Part shown: one piece after another, positions 1-6,915 of the stretch | How the letters are laid out: every line of letters begins with the position of its first letter | Position numbering within the stretch: the stretch's first letter is position 1 | Assembly: GCA_036505875.1 (NCBI GenBank) | Contig: DASXSR010000419.1 | Location: 1-16,542, forward strand | Source of the DNA: Onstottus_A sp036505875 | GTDB taxonomy: Bacteria > Acidobacteriota > Blastocatellia > UBA7656 | Reading direction: 5' to 3' | Length of the DNA stretch: 16,542 nt | Made by a program: the position numbers and the translations under genes | Notes under the pieces: model-generated | Seen by the model: the letters and a program-made list of their open reading frames with translations, nothing else | Told to the model about the DNA's origin: nothing | Database searches by the model: none

Positions 1-135
1 AACGATGGGGACAATCCAAAGACCGTATTAATCGGCAAGAAAGCCGGCAAGAAGATCCAGTCGGGCGACAAGCTTCAGGTGCGAAACCCTAACGGCTCGC
101 GCTCGCAGGAGATCACGTTCACCGGGATTGAATAA
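1..135 (+). CDS. C-terminal tail of a secreted kelch-repeat protein (partial, 5' end outside window)
   Basis: Frame 1 is open from the first base to a TAA at 133-135 and encodes 44 residues. The tail (NPKTVLIGKKAGKK, then GDKLQVRNPNGS) matches almost residue for residue the ends of the two complete kelch proteins that follow (NPKTSLIAKKAGKK, GDKLQVKNPNGS), so this is the end of a third paralogue. In the complete copies this part follows the kelch propeller and resembles a small IPT/TIG-like beta-sandwich. The propeller itself lies off the left edge. Paralogy is seen directly; the domain name is inference. Confidence 0.85.
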   Translation, partial: NDGDNPKTVLIGKKAGKKIQSGDKLQVRNPNGSRSQEITFTGIE

Positions 136-162
136 TACTCACCACGACACCCCTTCCATAAC

Positions 163-195
163 GAGGACTGATGGATGGATTGAACCTCAGTCCTC
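163..195 (+). other. Stem-loop between kelch genes
   Basis: GAGGACTGA (163-171) and TCAGTCCTC (187-195) form a perfect 9-bp stem around a 15-base loop, 27 bases after the stop of the first kelch gene and about 100 bases before the start of the next. A second TCAGTCC at 194-200 could pair with the same left arm, giving two mutually exclusive hairpins. There is no T-tract, so it is not a standard intrinsic terminator. It could be an attenuator, an mRNA-stabilising hairpin or a small palindromic repeat. Confidence 0.4.
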
Positions 196-290
196 AGTCC
201 GCCTCCAGCGAGGAAGAATGTGAAGCGTTGGAGGTCTTGATTCGATTCTCGCGTGTTATAGTTGAAGCCGCAAATCCGGCAGCAAGGATA

Positions 291-297
291 AAGGAGG
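291..297 (+). promoter_or_regulatory. Ribosome binding site that fixes the second kelch gene start
   Basis: AAGGAGG ends five bases before the ATG at 303. Upstream the frame stays open to an ATG at 171, but that start has no Shine-Dalgarno sequence and would place 44 uncharged-looking residues before an otherwise normal signal peptide. This site therefore decides the start at 303. Confidence 0.85.
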
Positions 298-302
298 ACC
301 GT

Positions 303-1697
303 ATGAAACCGCCACGAAAAATCGCTCACCCTATCTTAGGTCTGCTCGTTGTGCTGACTGGTTCAGTGAGCTTGAACGGGTTGGCTTTCGACTCGGTTGC
401 GCTGGCGCAATCGTCACAGTCCGCGCAGATTTGGATCTTCACAGGCAACCTTAACACAAATCGCTATGGGCACACGGCAACACTGCTGCCTAATGGGAAG
501 GTGTTGGTAGTTGGTGGCGGAGGCTTTCCGTGCAGCGGGAACTTTTGCTATTCCACGGTTAACTCAAGCGCCGAGCTATATGACCCGGCGACAGGAAGAT
601 GGACCTACACCAGCAGCCTGAGCCGGCGCGCTCTCCATTCAGCGACGCTCCTTCAAAACGGACTGGTCTTGGTGGTGGGCGGTGACAATTGGGGCTTCGA
701 TATTGGCCGCTTCGAATATATCAACACCGCGGAGTTGTACAATCCGGCCACCGAGAAGAGGCGCCCCACGGTAAGCCCCAACACGATTCGCGGGAGCAAC
801 AAAGCGACGTTGCTGCCTAACGGCAAAGTGCTAGTCGTGGGAAGTCACGACCTTGATTCTCGTCCGGTTGTTTATAGTGCAGAGCTGTATGACGCGGCTA
901 CGGAGACGTGGAGTAGCGCGAGCGCTCCTTCAATTCTCGGATCGCTGACGGTGCTCCCTAGCGGCAGGGTCTTGATAGTGTCGGGGAATTCAGCGGAGCT
1001 GTACGACTCTGTCTCGGACACTTGGACCGCTGCTGCCCATACCAATATAATCCGCGCTGCCGGGGCAGTGACCCTGCTTCAAAACGGCAAGTTGCTGGTC
1101 ACCGGAGGCGACGCAAGCGGCACTTCGGCTGCAGAGCTATATGACCCGGAGACGGGGGACTGGAGCATTACCGGCAGTCCCAAGGAAATTCATAACACCG
1201 CCACTCTGCTGTCCGATGGCCGAGTCTTGGTGGCGGGAGGGGCTGATTCTAGCTTTACGTCTGTCCGTAGCGCGGAGTTGTACGACGCCGCGACCGGGTC
1301 GTGGAGTGATGCGAGCAACCTTATCACGGCTCGGCAATCTCACACGGCCACGCTGCTGCCGGACGGCAGAGTCTTGGTTGCCGGAGGCGTAGATGGAGAT
1401 TTTGACATCGGCACCGACTTTCTAGCCACCGCGGAGATTTACGGCGCGGTCGCGATCCCTAGAATCATCAGCGCATCGGTCTCAGGCAAGAACCTGGTGG
1501 TACTTGGTGAAAGCTTCGATCCCGGAGCACTGATACTGCTCAATGGTGAGGAGCAGAGGACCGTAAGTGATGAACAGAATCCGAAGACCTCTTTGATTGC
1601 AAAAAAGGCCGGCAAGAAGGTGAGACCTGGCGACAAACTGCAGGTGAAAAACCCTAACGGTTCGCTATCTCAGGAGTTCACATACACAGGCTCTTAG
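303..1697 (+). CDS. Secreted seven-repeat kelch propeller protein
   Basis: This gene encodes 464 residues. A basic N-terminus (MKPPRK), a hydrophobic stretch (about 8-28) and a likely cleavage after ALA (A35) form a signal peptide, so it is exported. From about residue 45 to 385 there are seven kelch units of the form HTATLLPNGKVLVVGG ... SAELYDPATGRW, as in galactose-oxidase-like beta propellers. A C-terminal segment of about 75 residues (from PRIISASVSGKNLVV) looks like an IPT/TIG-like sandwich and is shared with both neighbouring paralogues. No copper-radical residues of a true galactose oxidase can be assigned, so an enzymatic role is not supported; surface binding or adhesion is inference. 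The next paralogue starts 41 bases after the stop, so co-transcription is likely. Confidence 0.9.
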   Translation: MKPPRKIAHPILGLLVVLTGSVSLNGLAFDSVALAQSSQSAQIWIFTGNLNTNRYGHTATLLPNGKVLVVGGGGFPCSGNFCYSTVNSSAELYDPATGRWTYTSSLSRRALHSATLLQNGLVLVVGGDNWGFDIGRFEYINTAELYNPATEKRRPTVSPNTIRGSNKATLLPNGKVLVVGSHDLDSRPVVYSAELYDAATETWSSASAPSILGSLTVLPSGRVLIVSGNSAELYDSVSDTWTAAAHTNIIRAAGAVTLLQNGKLLVTGGDASGTSAAELYDPETGDWSITGSPKEIHNTATLLSDGRVLVAGGADSSFTSVRSAELYDAATGSWSDASNLITARQSHTATLLPDGRVLVAGGVDGDFDIGTDFLATAEIYGAVAIPRIISASVSGKNLVVLGESFDPGALILLNGEEQRTVSDEQNPKTSLIAKKAGKKVRPGDKLQVKNPNGSLSQEFTYTGS

Positions 1698-1738
1698 AGC
1701 GCCGGCTGAAATTGCTAGCTGTCTTGATTGGAGAATTT

Positions 1739-3166
1739 ATGAAACGGTCAAAAGGCATCGCTCGAGTTCATGTTTGTTTGATAGCGACAATTGGCGCGTT
1801 GGGTACTCTGAGCACACTGCTGGCTGGGACAACGAGACTGGTGTCTGCACAGGTGGCTACTCCGAATTGGAGCTTCACTGGCGATCTTGAGACAGCCCGC
1901 GCGGGCCACACGGCGATTCTATTGCCCAATGGGAAGGTGCTGGTCTTCGGAGGCGCCGCTGGCACGAGCGCGGAGCTGTACGACCCATCGAGTGGGACAT
2001 GGAGCCCTACCGGCAACCTCAATGTGGCGCACTCTGGCGTCTGTGCTGCGTTATTGCCTACGGGGAAGGTGCTGGTTGCTGGTGGCGGCAGTGCGGAACT
2101 TTACAATCCCGACACGGGAACCTTCACCATCACTGGCAACATGGCCGAACAGGCAGGCTGCTCTACTGCGACCCTGCTCACGACCGGAAAGGTTCTAATT
2201 ACCGGCAGTCTCGCCCAATCGACGAATGGCCCGATCGCCGCGACTTCTGAACTTTACGATCCCTCGACCGGAACGTTCACCTCTACCGGAAAGTTTGCTG
2301 ACACTGGTGCACCATCCGTCTATGGAGACGCGGGGTTGCTCGCGGCTCCGGCGACCTTGCTCCCCGATGGCAAGGTCTTGATCGCGGCCGAGCCCAGGGC
2401 CCAGCTCTATGACCCTGTCTCAGGAACATTCAGTCTGACAGGAGCTATGACCACGCAACGCTTCGGATTGGCGCCGGGGTATATAGAGGGCCGGACAGCA
2501 ACCTTGCTCAGGAATGGAAAGGTGTTGGTCACCGGTGGCGAGCACGAAGATCTCGGCCGCTTCAGCAGCTCCGAACTATACGATCCTTCCAGCGGGACCT
2601 TCACCGCTACAGGCGATATGACTCAACATCGAGACCTGCATACGGCCACGCTTCTTCCCGACGGCAGGGTGTTGATCACGGGGGGCGAGACCGAGGAGTG
2701 CAGCGGTCCGGGCTGCTTCTTTGCCGGGAGCACAGCAAGCGTCGAGATCTATGACCCTTCGACGGGCACTTTCACCTTCATTGGCAACATGAACGCGCGG
2801 CGGAGCTTTCACACAGCTACCCTCTTGAACAGTGGCCAAGTATTAGTTGCCGGTGGTGATTACTATGCTGGGATAGGTGACTTCCGAGGAATTCTCACGA
2901 ATGCTGAACTCTACAATCCGGGCAGTCCGCCAAAAATCATTAGCGCATCGGTTTTGGGCAAGAAGCTAGTCTTAGTTGGCGAGAACTTTGGCGCCGGCGC
3001 GGTGATACTTCTCAATGGCGAAGAGCAGCGAACCAAGAACGATGGCGCGAATCCGTTTATCTCCCTAATCGCGAAGAGCGCGGGCAAGAGGATCAAGCCT
3101 GGCGACAAGCTTCAGGTAAGAAATCTCGACGGCTCGGTGTCTCAGGAGTTCATTTTCGCAGGCTAA
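1739..3166 (+). CDS. Secreted seven-repeat kelch propeller protein, tandem paralogue
   Basis: This gene encodes 475 residues. I chose the ATG at 1739, with GGAG at 1730-1733 five bases upstream, over an in-frame start at 1712 that has no ribosome site. The N-terminus (MKRSKG, hydrophobic to about residue 36, VSA before Q38) is a signal peptide. Seven kelch units follow (for example HTAILLPNGKVLVFGG and SAELYDPSSGTWSPTG), ending in the same IPT/TIG-like C-terminal segment (PPKIISASVLGKKLVLVG to the stop) as the preceding gene. Blade 4 is longer and less regular (around ADTGAPSVYGDAG). Head-to-tail arrangement with the two upstream copies indicates gene duplication followed by divergence mainly in the propeller. 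The function is unknown; an exported binding protein is the most that can be inferred. Confidence 0.9.
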   Translation: MKRSKGIARVHVCLIATIGALGTLSTLLAGTTRLVSAQVATPNWSFTGDLETARAGHTAILLPNGKVLVFGGAAGTSAELYDPSSGTWSPTGNLNVAHSGVCAALLPTGKVLVAGGGSAELYNPDTGTFTITGNMAEQAGCSTATLLTTGKVLITGSLAQSTNGPIAATSELYDPSTGTFTSTGKFADTGAPSVYGDAGLLAAPATLLPDGKVLIAAEPRAQLYDPVSGTFSLTGAMTTQRFGLAPGYIEGRTATLLRNGKVLVTGGEHEDLGRFSSSELYDPSSGTFTATGDMTQHRDLHTATLLPDGRVLITGGETEECSGPGCFFAGSTASVEIYDPSTGTFTFIGNMNARRSFHTATLLNSGQVLVAGGDYYAGIGDFRGILTNAELYNPGSPPKIISASVLGKKLVLVGENFGAGAVILLNGEEQRTKNDGANPFISLIAKSAGKRIKPGDKLQVRNLDGSVSQEFIFAG

Positions 3167-3269
3167 TAGTCGTTACATCCAGCGATAGCGAGCATGCTGG
3201 AAAGACTGAAGTTCACCGGCACGGCTCGTGGTGCGGACCAACCGCAACAGGCCCTTGCAAACAAATAGC

Positions 3270-3299
3270 TTGTATGAGGCTGGCCACAAGTGCTACTAT
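3270..3299 (+). promoter_or_regulatory. Possible promoter for the RRM gene
   Basis: TTGTAT (3270-3275) and TACTAT (3294-3299) are 18 bases apart and could be -35 and -10 boxes. Both deviate from consensus (TATAAA at 3297-3302 is an alternative -10 with poorer spacing). If used, transcription would start near 3306 and give a leader of about 155 bases. Otherwise the 297-base gap from 3167 to 3463 shows no gene; a GTG-started frame at 3228-3413 has no ribosome site or recognisable protein features. Confidence 0.3.
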
Positions 3300-3420
3300 A
3301 AATCCTGTTCGCAGCGGCGGCGGAGACAATCGCCGCAACGTTTGATTTCGGGAGCGCGTCTTCTCTGTTCGGAATGTCCGCTAGTTTCTACTGCTCGACT
3401 TTCTGCCGGATAGCAAAAAC

Positions 3421-3453
3421 GAGTTCCTTCTAACAACGTTTCGTTAGAAACTC
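3421..3453 (+). promoter_or_regulatory. 5'UTR hairpin abutting the Shine-Dalgarno of the RRM gene
   Basis: TTCTAAC (3428-3434) pairs with GTTAGAA (3443-3449) around an 8-base loop. The stem is extended by GAGT (3421-3424) with ACTC (3450-3453), leaving a 3-base bulge on the left side. The next base begins AGGAG (3454-3458), five bases from the ATG at 3464. A hairpin touching the ribosome site of an RNA-binding protein gene suggests translational control, for example by temperature or by the protein itself. That role is inference. Confidence 0.5.
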
Positions 3454-3463
3454 AGGAGACACA

Positions 3464-3787
3464 ATGAGAATATTTGTTGGAAATCTGTCGTATCAGACGA
3501 CAGAGGATCAGCTCACCGAGCTGTTCTCAGAGGTGGGCCCAGTAGAGTCCGCCACCATCGTGACGGACCGAGACACCGGTCGCTCGCGCGGGTTCGCGTT
3601 TATCGAGATGGATCGCGACGCAGCGGTTCAGGCCATTGAAAAGTTTAACGGCGTCGAGCTGAATGGCCGAACGATCAACGTGAATGAAGCGCGGCCGCGG
3701 CCCGAGCGCAATTTCGGCGGCGGCGGCGGCGGCGGTAGAGGCGGCTACGGCGGAGGGCGCGGGCAACGGCGCGAGCCTCGCTGGTAA
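3464..3787 (+). CDS. Glycine-rich RRM RNA-binding protein (cyanobacterial Rbp type)
   Basis: This gene encodes 107 residues, the usual size for bacterial single-RRM proteins. Residues 3-8 (IFVGNL) are RNP2 and residues 42-49 (RGFAFIEM) are RNP1, with the aromatic residues that stack on RNA bases at F4, F44 and F46. The RRM fold spans about residues 1-77. The tail is ARPRPERNF followed by a Gly/Arg-rich stretch (85-100) and ends in RREPRW. Family members in cyanobacteria are often cold-induced and bind single-stranded RNA in the cytoplasm. AGGAG at 3454-3458 supports the start. The gene stands alone, convergent with the aldo/keto reductase gene downstream, and its leader contains a hairpin at the ribosome site. 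Confidence 0.93.
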   Translation: MRIFVGNLSYQTTEDQLTELFSEVGPVESATIVTDRDTGRSRGFAFIEMDRDAAVQAIEKFNGVELNGRTINVNEARPRPERNFGGGGGGGRGGYGGGRGQRREPRW

Positions 3788-3804
3788 TCCGGGCATACGG
3801 AATG

Positions 3805-3827
3805 GGCCGGCCTCGGGCACGGCCTTT
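3805..3827 (+). terminator. Weak candidate terminator after the RRM gene
   Basis: GGCCG (3805-3809) and CGGCC (3820-3824) can form a 5-bp GC stem with a 10-base loop followed by TTT. It lies 17 bases after the RRM stop, in the gap before the convergent aldo/keto reductase stop. The short stem and three-base T-tract make this a weak call. Confidence 0.3.
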
Positions 3828-3847
3828 CTAACAAAACGCCTTCGGCT

Positions 3848-4837
3848 TCACATATCGATAAAGCGCATCATCTCCTGCGGGTAACGTGTGCCTGCAGCGA
3901 CCCCTTTCGGCGCAAGCTGATCAATACGCGCAAGATCATTCGCAGTGAGTTCGATCTCGGACGCCGCAGCGTTCTCCTCGAGATACCTGCGTCGCTTTGT
4001 GCCGGGAATCGGAACAATGTCCTTGCCTTGAGCCAGCACCCACGCGAGAGCAAGTTGTGCAGGAGTTACATTCTTTTCGCGCGCTATCTCCTTTACTTGT
4101 TCGACCAGCTCGAGATTCTTTTGGAAGTTCTCCCCCTGAAACCGAGGCGAGTTCCGCCGAAAGTCGTTTGGCGCAAGATCGTCGAAGCTTTTGAATTGAC
4201 CCGTGAGAAAGCCTCGGCTGAATGGGCTGTACGCAACAAATCCGATTCCCAGTTCGCGCACGGTTTTGAGAATCTCGTCTTCAGGATCGCGACTCCAGAG
4301 CGAGTATTCGGTCTGAAGCGCACTGATCGGATGGACCGCGTGCGCTCGACGGATAGTGTCGGGAGCGGCCTCACTCAAGCCGAGGTAGCGGACCTTACCG
4401 GCCAGAACAAGCTCACCCATCGCGCCGACCGTTTCTTCGATCGGAACATTGGGATCGACTCGATGTTGATAATAGAGATCAATGCAATCGACACCGAGCC
4501 GCGTCAGGGAAGCATCACAAGCCTGGCGGACGTATTCAGGCCGCCCGTTTATGGCGCGAAACGTCGGATCAGTAAGGCTGCGCTGGATGGCGAACTTAGT
4601 TGCTATGATTACTTCATCGCGATGAGGGCCGAGCACTTTGCCGACTAGTTCCTCGTTCTTGAAAGGGCCGTAAGCGTCGGCGGTATCGAAGAAGTTGATT
4701 CCCAACTCGAGCGCGCGATTGAGTGTCGCGATAGATTCGGCATCGTCAGTCGGGCCGTAAAACTCGGACATGCCCATGCACCCAAGGCCCTGTTCTGATA
4801 CGACGAGCCCTTGAGTACCAAGTCTGCGTTTTTTCAT
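3848..4837 (-). CDS. Aldo/keto reductase
   Basis: This gene encodes 329 residues, a normal length for the superfamily. The catalytic tetrad is visible: D51 and Y56 in FDTADAYG, K81 in ATKF and H125 in YYQHRVDP. The N-terminal pattern (RRLGTQGLVVSEQGLGCMGM) and the C-terminal NADPH-binding region (IPIPGTKRRRYLEENAAA-like) fit the AKR11/AKR13 type of NADPH-dependent reductases acting on small aldehydes or ketones in the cytoplasm; the substrate cannot be told. The ATG at 4837 has AAGGAG (4844-4849) six bases upstream. It is the last gene of the minus-strand run, separated from the M28 peptidase by a 289-base gap made almost wholly of inverted repeats, so it may depend on readthrough or on a promoter supplied by the repeat block. 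Confidence 0.93.
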   Translation of the reverse strand: MKKRRLGTQGLVVSEQGLGCMGMSEFYGPTDDAESIATLNRALELGINFFDTADAYGPFKNEELVGKVLGPHRDEVIIATKFAIQRSLTDPTFRAINGRPEYVRQACDASLTRLGVDCIDLYYQHRVDPNVPIEETVGAMGELVLAGKVRYLGLSEAAPDTIRRAHAVHPISALQTEYSLWSRDPEDEILKTVRELGIGFVAYSPFSRGFLTGQFKSFDDLAPNDFRRNSPRFQGENFQKNLELVEQVKEIAREKNVTPAQLALAWVLAQGKDIVPIPGTKRRRYLEENAAASEIELTANDLARIDQLAPKGVAAGTRYPQEMMRFIDM

Positions 4838-4853
4838 ACTCTTCTCCTTGTTC

Positions 4854-4933
4854 GTAGTCCGGCCTTTAGGCGGAAGTTTGTAAGCCCTTCACTGCACCGG
4901 AGTCTAGAAACTTCCACCTAAAGGTTGGACCAC
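4854..4933. repeat. 80-base palindromic repeat, family A
   Basis: The left arm 4854-4880 (GTAGTCCGGCCTTTAGG then CGGAAGTTTG) and right arm 4907-4933 are inverted copies with 5 mismatches over 27 bases, separated by 26 bases. The whole unit is 80 bases, and its folded form would be a long hairpin, typical of REP or small MITE elements. A further copy of the left arm occurs inverted at 5095-5121. Confidence 0.7.
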
Positions 4934-4939
4934 AAAGCA

Positions 4940-4968
4940 CTATCAATAAATAAACGGCTATCAATAAA
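4940..4968. repeat. Short direct repeat inside the repeat block
   Basis: CTATCAATAAA occurs at 4940-4950 and again at 4958-4968, an 18-base period. It is AT-rich, unlike its surroundings, and lies between the palindromic element and the possible transposase stub. It could be a duplicated edge of an inserted element or a slipped tandem duplication. Confidence 0.6.
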
Positions 4969-5050
4969 CGTCCCACGGAACGTGTCGTGGTCGACGGTGC
5001 TCAAGCACTTCGATCCTTTTTGCAAGACTCATTTTGCGATAGTCGTACAT
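4961..5050 (-). pseudogene. Possible N-terminal stub of a RAYT/Y1-type transposase
   Basis: From an ATG at 5050 this frame encodes 29 residues, starting MYDYRKMSLAKR and continuing with LEHRRPRHVPWD before a stop. From memory, this resembles the start of REP-associated tyrosine transposases in Acidobacteriota-like genomes (YRKMS/T-type start, an E/Q-rich helix, then R-x-P-W/H). The HUH catalytic domain is absent, so it would be a truncated relic. Its position just inside an inverted REP-like arm (5091-5125), the usual place of a RAYT gene, supports the idea. The match rests on about 20 residues and was not tested by a search; the frame could be chance. Confidence 0.3.
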
Positions 5051-5090
5051 CGATGCTTGGTTCTCGGCTCGCGCACCGGGAGGCAGATTT

Positions 5091-5125
5091 CTTACAAACT
5101 TCCGCCTGAAGGCCGTACTACGAAC
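5091..5125. repeat. Half copy of palindromic repeat family A
   Basis: This stretch is the reverse complement of 4850-4884 with two differences. In the transcribed direction of the operon it begins one base after the M28 stop codon. The match extends four bases beyond the 27-base arm on each side, so it is a copy of an arm with its flanks and not only the shared core. Confidence 0.7.
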
Positions 5126-5126
5126 A

Positions 5127-6854
5127 TCAGTTTCCCGTCCTCCGCAACATCTCTTCGCGCCGGGCCTTGAACTCGGTGCCCGGTTTCCACTCTGGATACT
5201 TCGCGGCATTCGCCACTCGGTAACCAACCGTCATCAACAGCCGCAAATCTTCGACCGCGCCCGACAGATTCCAATCGGGCTTAATCTCATCCGAAGGCTT
5301 GTGGTAATCGTGCTCGGTGTATTCATCGCGCTTCATCTTGCCCCAGCCGGCCGGCTTACCGATAAAAGCAATTCCATCGTTCGGATCCAGCGCGGGAACG
5401 CCGACCTTGGCGAAGTTGAAATGGTCGGAGCGATAGTAGAAGCCCTTTTCGGATTCGGGGTCGGGTCTCAACACTCGGTGCTTTTCCGTCGCCGCCTGAC
5501 GCAACACATCGTCGAGCGTCGAGTTGCCAAGTCCAACCACAGTGATATCGCGAGTCGGCCCCCACTGATTCAAGCCATCCATATTTATGTTTGCGACCGT
5601 GTTCTCCAAGGGATAAATCGGATTCTCGGCGTAGTACCTCGATCCGACCAATCCTTTCTCTTCCGCTGTGACTGACAAGAAGAGAATCGACCGTCGCGGC
5701 GATTTGGCGAGCGCCTTGAACGCGCGAGCCATCTCGATCAACCCTGCGCAGCCCGATGCGTTGTCGAGGGCGCCGTTGTAGATCTTGTCGCCCTTCGCGT
5801 CGGGCGGCCCTATTCCGAGATGGTCCCAGTGTGCGGTGTAGATTACGTACTCGTCTTTGAGCTTTGGGTCCGAGCCTTCGAGCTTGCCGACGACGTTATG
5901 AGAATCGATGCGGCGAATCTTCTGTTCCAAATCGAGTTTCGCGTGGGCCTTCAATGCCACCGGCTTGAAGTCTTTTCGAACGGCCGCCTTCTTCATCGCG
6001 TCGAAGTCGAGGCCAAGGTCGCCGAGCAACTGACGCGTTGCGTCAGTGGTGATCCAACCTTCAACATTCACGCGAGACATGTTGTTGTCTTTTGCGACGA
6101 GGTCGAAGTTTTCGACCATCATCATCCCACGGGCGACTTCCCAGGGATATCCAGCCGGACCCGCATTTGCCTTGTTATCCCACTCGTGAATAACAAATAC
6201 TCCGGCCGCGCCTTTCTCAGCGGCGATCTCGTATTTATAAGTCCAACGCCCGTAGTAAGTCATCGCGCGTCCCTTGAACATCTTCTCGCTAAGCTTCGCG
6301 GGATTTTTGGGATCGGGAACCTGCGGATCATTGACCAGCATAAGCAGGACTTTGCCGCGCACGTCCAAGCCTTTGTAGTCGTCCCAACCGTATTCGGGCG
6401 CGACGACACCGTAGCCGACAAAAACCATGTCAGCATCAAAGTGTGGCTTCTCAACAATCCGCACAGATCGAGCGACGAAATCTTTGCCGAACTTCAGCTT
6501 GAGATCTTTGTTCGCGGCCTTGATCTTCAGCTCCGCGTCTTGTTTTGTGGCGATGCCTGCGAGCGGGACTTTTTGAAAGTAAGTGCCGTCGGTGTTGCCG
6601 GGCGCGAGGCCGATTTTCTTGAACTGATCGGCGATGTAGTTGATCGAGAGTTCTTCGCCGCGAGTTGCAGGCCCGCGCCCTTCGAACTCATCCGAGGCGA
6701 GAACTTTGATGTGACTCATCACGCCGTCGGCGGTTATCACGTCGAGCGCAGCTTTGGGTGGTCCAAGGGAAGCCGCTCTTTGAACAGATTTCTGCGCGAC
6801 GCCGCTCAGAGTAAGCACCGCGATGGTGAGCACTGACCAGATCAACCGTTTCAT
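5127..6854 (-). CDS. Secreted M28-family zinc aminopeptidase with PA domain
   Basis: This gene encodes 575 residues. The start is the ATG at 6854, with GGAGGA (6862-6867) seven bases upstream; an in-frame start at 6902 would put 16 residues before the signal peptide. Residues 1-20 (MKRLIWSVLTIAVLTLSGVA) are a signal peptide. A protease-associated domain lies at about 140-270. The M28 catalytic domain (about 315-550) has all metal-site residues: H342 in HWDHLG, D364 in GALDNASG, catalytic E398 and ligand E399 in TAEEKGLVGS, D426 in NMDG and H518 in YHKPSD. Such enzymes bind two zinc ions and remove N-terminal amino acids from peptides in the periplasm or outside the cell. It follows the M14 carboxypeptidase by 61 bases, so the two probably form an operon and work together on peptides. 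Confidence 0.95.
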   Translation of the reverse strand: MKRLIWSVLTIAVLTLSGVAQKSVQRAASLGPPKAALDVITADGVMSHIKVLASDEFEGRGPATRGEELSINYIADQFKKIGLAPGNTDGTYFQKVPLAGIATKQDAELKIKAANKDLKLKFGKDFVARSVRIVEKPHFDADMVFVGYGVVAPEYGWDDYKGLDVRGKVLLMLVNDPQVPDPKNPAKLSEKMFKGRAMTYYGRWTYKYEIAAEKGAAGVFVIHEWDNKANAGPAGYPWEVARGMMMVENFDLVAKDNNMSRVNVEGWITTDATRQLLGDLGLDFDAMKKAAVRKDFKPVALKAHAKLDLEQKIRRIDSHNVVGKLEGSDPKLKDEYVIYTAHWDHLGIGPPDAKGDKIYNGALDNASGCAGLIEMARAFKALAKSPRRSILFLSVTAEEKGLVGSRYYAENPIYPLENTVANINMDGLNQWGPTRDITVVGLGNSTLDDVLRQAATEKHRVLRPDPESEKGFYYRSDHFNFAKVGVPALDPNDGIAFIGKPAGWGKMKRDEYTEHDYHKPSDEIKPDWNLSGAVEDLRLLMTVGYRVANAAKYPEWKPGTEFKARREEMLRRTGN

Positions 6855-6915
6855 TGATGATTCCTCCGAATCAATTAGACACTGGGCGAGGGAGATCGAC
6901 AAGGCACCGTCATGG

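Larger units (their letters stand above)
4850..5125. mobile_element. Composite REP/MITE-like block with inverted arms
   Basis: The outer arms, 4850-4884 and 5091-5125, are inverted copies of each other over 35 bases with two mismatches. A third, more diverged copy in the same orientation as the right arm lies at 4907-4933. Between them are an 18-base tandem duplication (4940-4968) and a short frame that may be a transposase stub. The block starts one base after the M28 stop codon (in transcription order) and ends at the Shine-Dalgarno of the aldo/keto reductase, so it makes up nearly the entire intergenic region. This is seen in the sequence; calling it a REPtron-like or MITE remnant is inference. 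Confidence 0.6.

Noticed and set aside
171..302. In-frame upstream extension of the second kelch gene
   Set aside because: The ATG at 171 lacks a ribosome site and lies in the hairpin; AAGGAGG at 291-297 and the signal peptide point to 303.
3228..3413. Small plus-strand frame (61 residues) before the RRM gene
   Set aside because: GTG start without ribosome site, irregular Arg/Ser/Cys-rich composition, and it falls in the probable leader.
4028..4648. 206-residue plus frame
   Set aside because: Antisense shadow of the aldo/keto reductase, which has a full catalytic tetrad.
4850..5125. CRISPR array
   Set aside because: Repeats are inverted, few and unevenly spaced, with no spacer pattern and no cas genes.
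5820..6836. 338-residue plus frame
   Set aside because: Antisense to the M28 peptidase; long only because of codon bias, with no recognisable domain.
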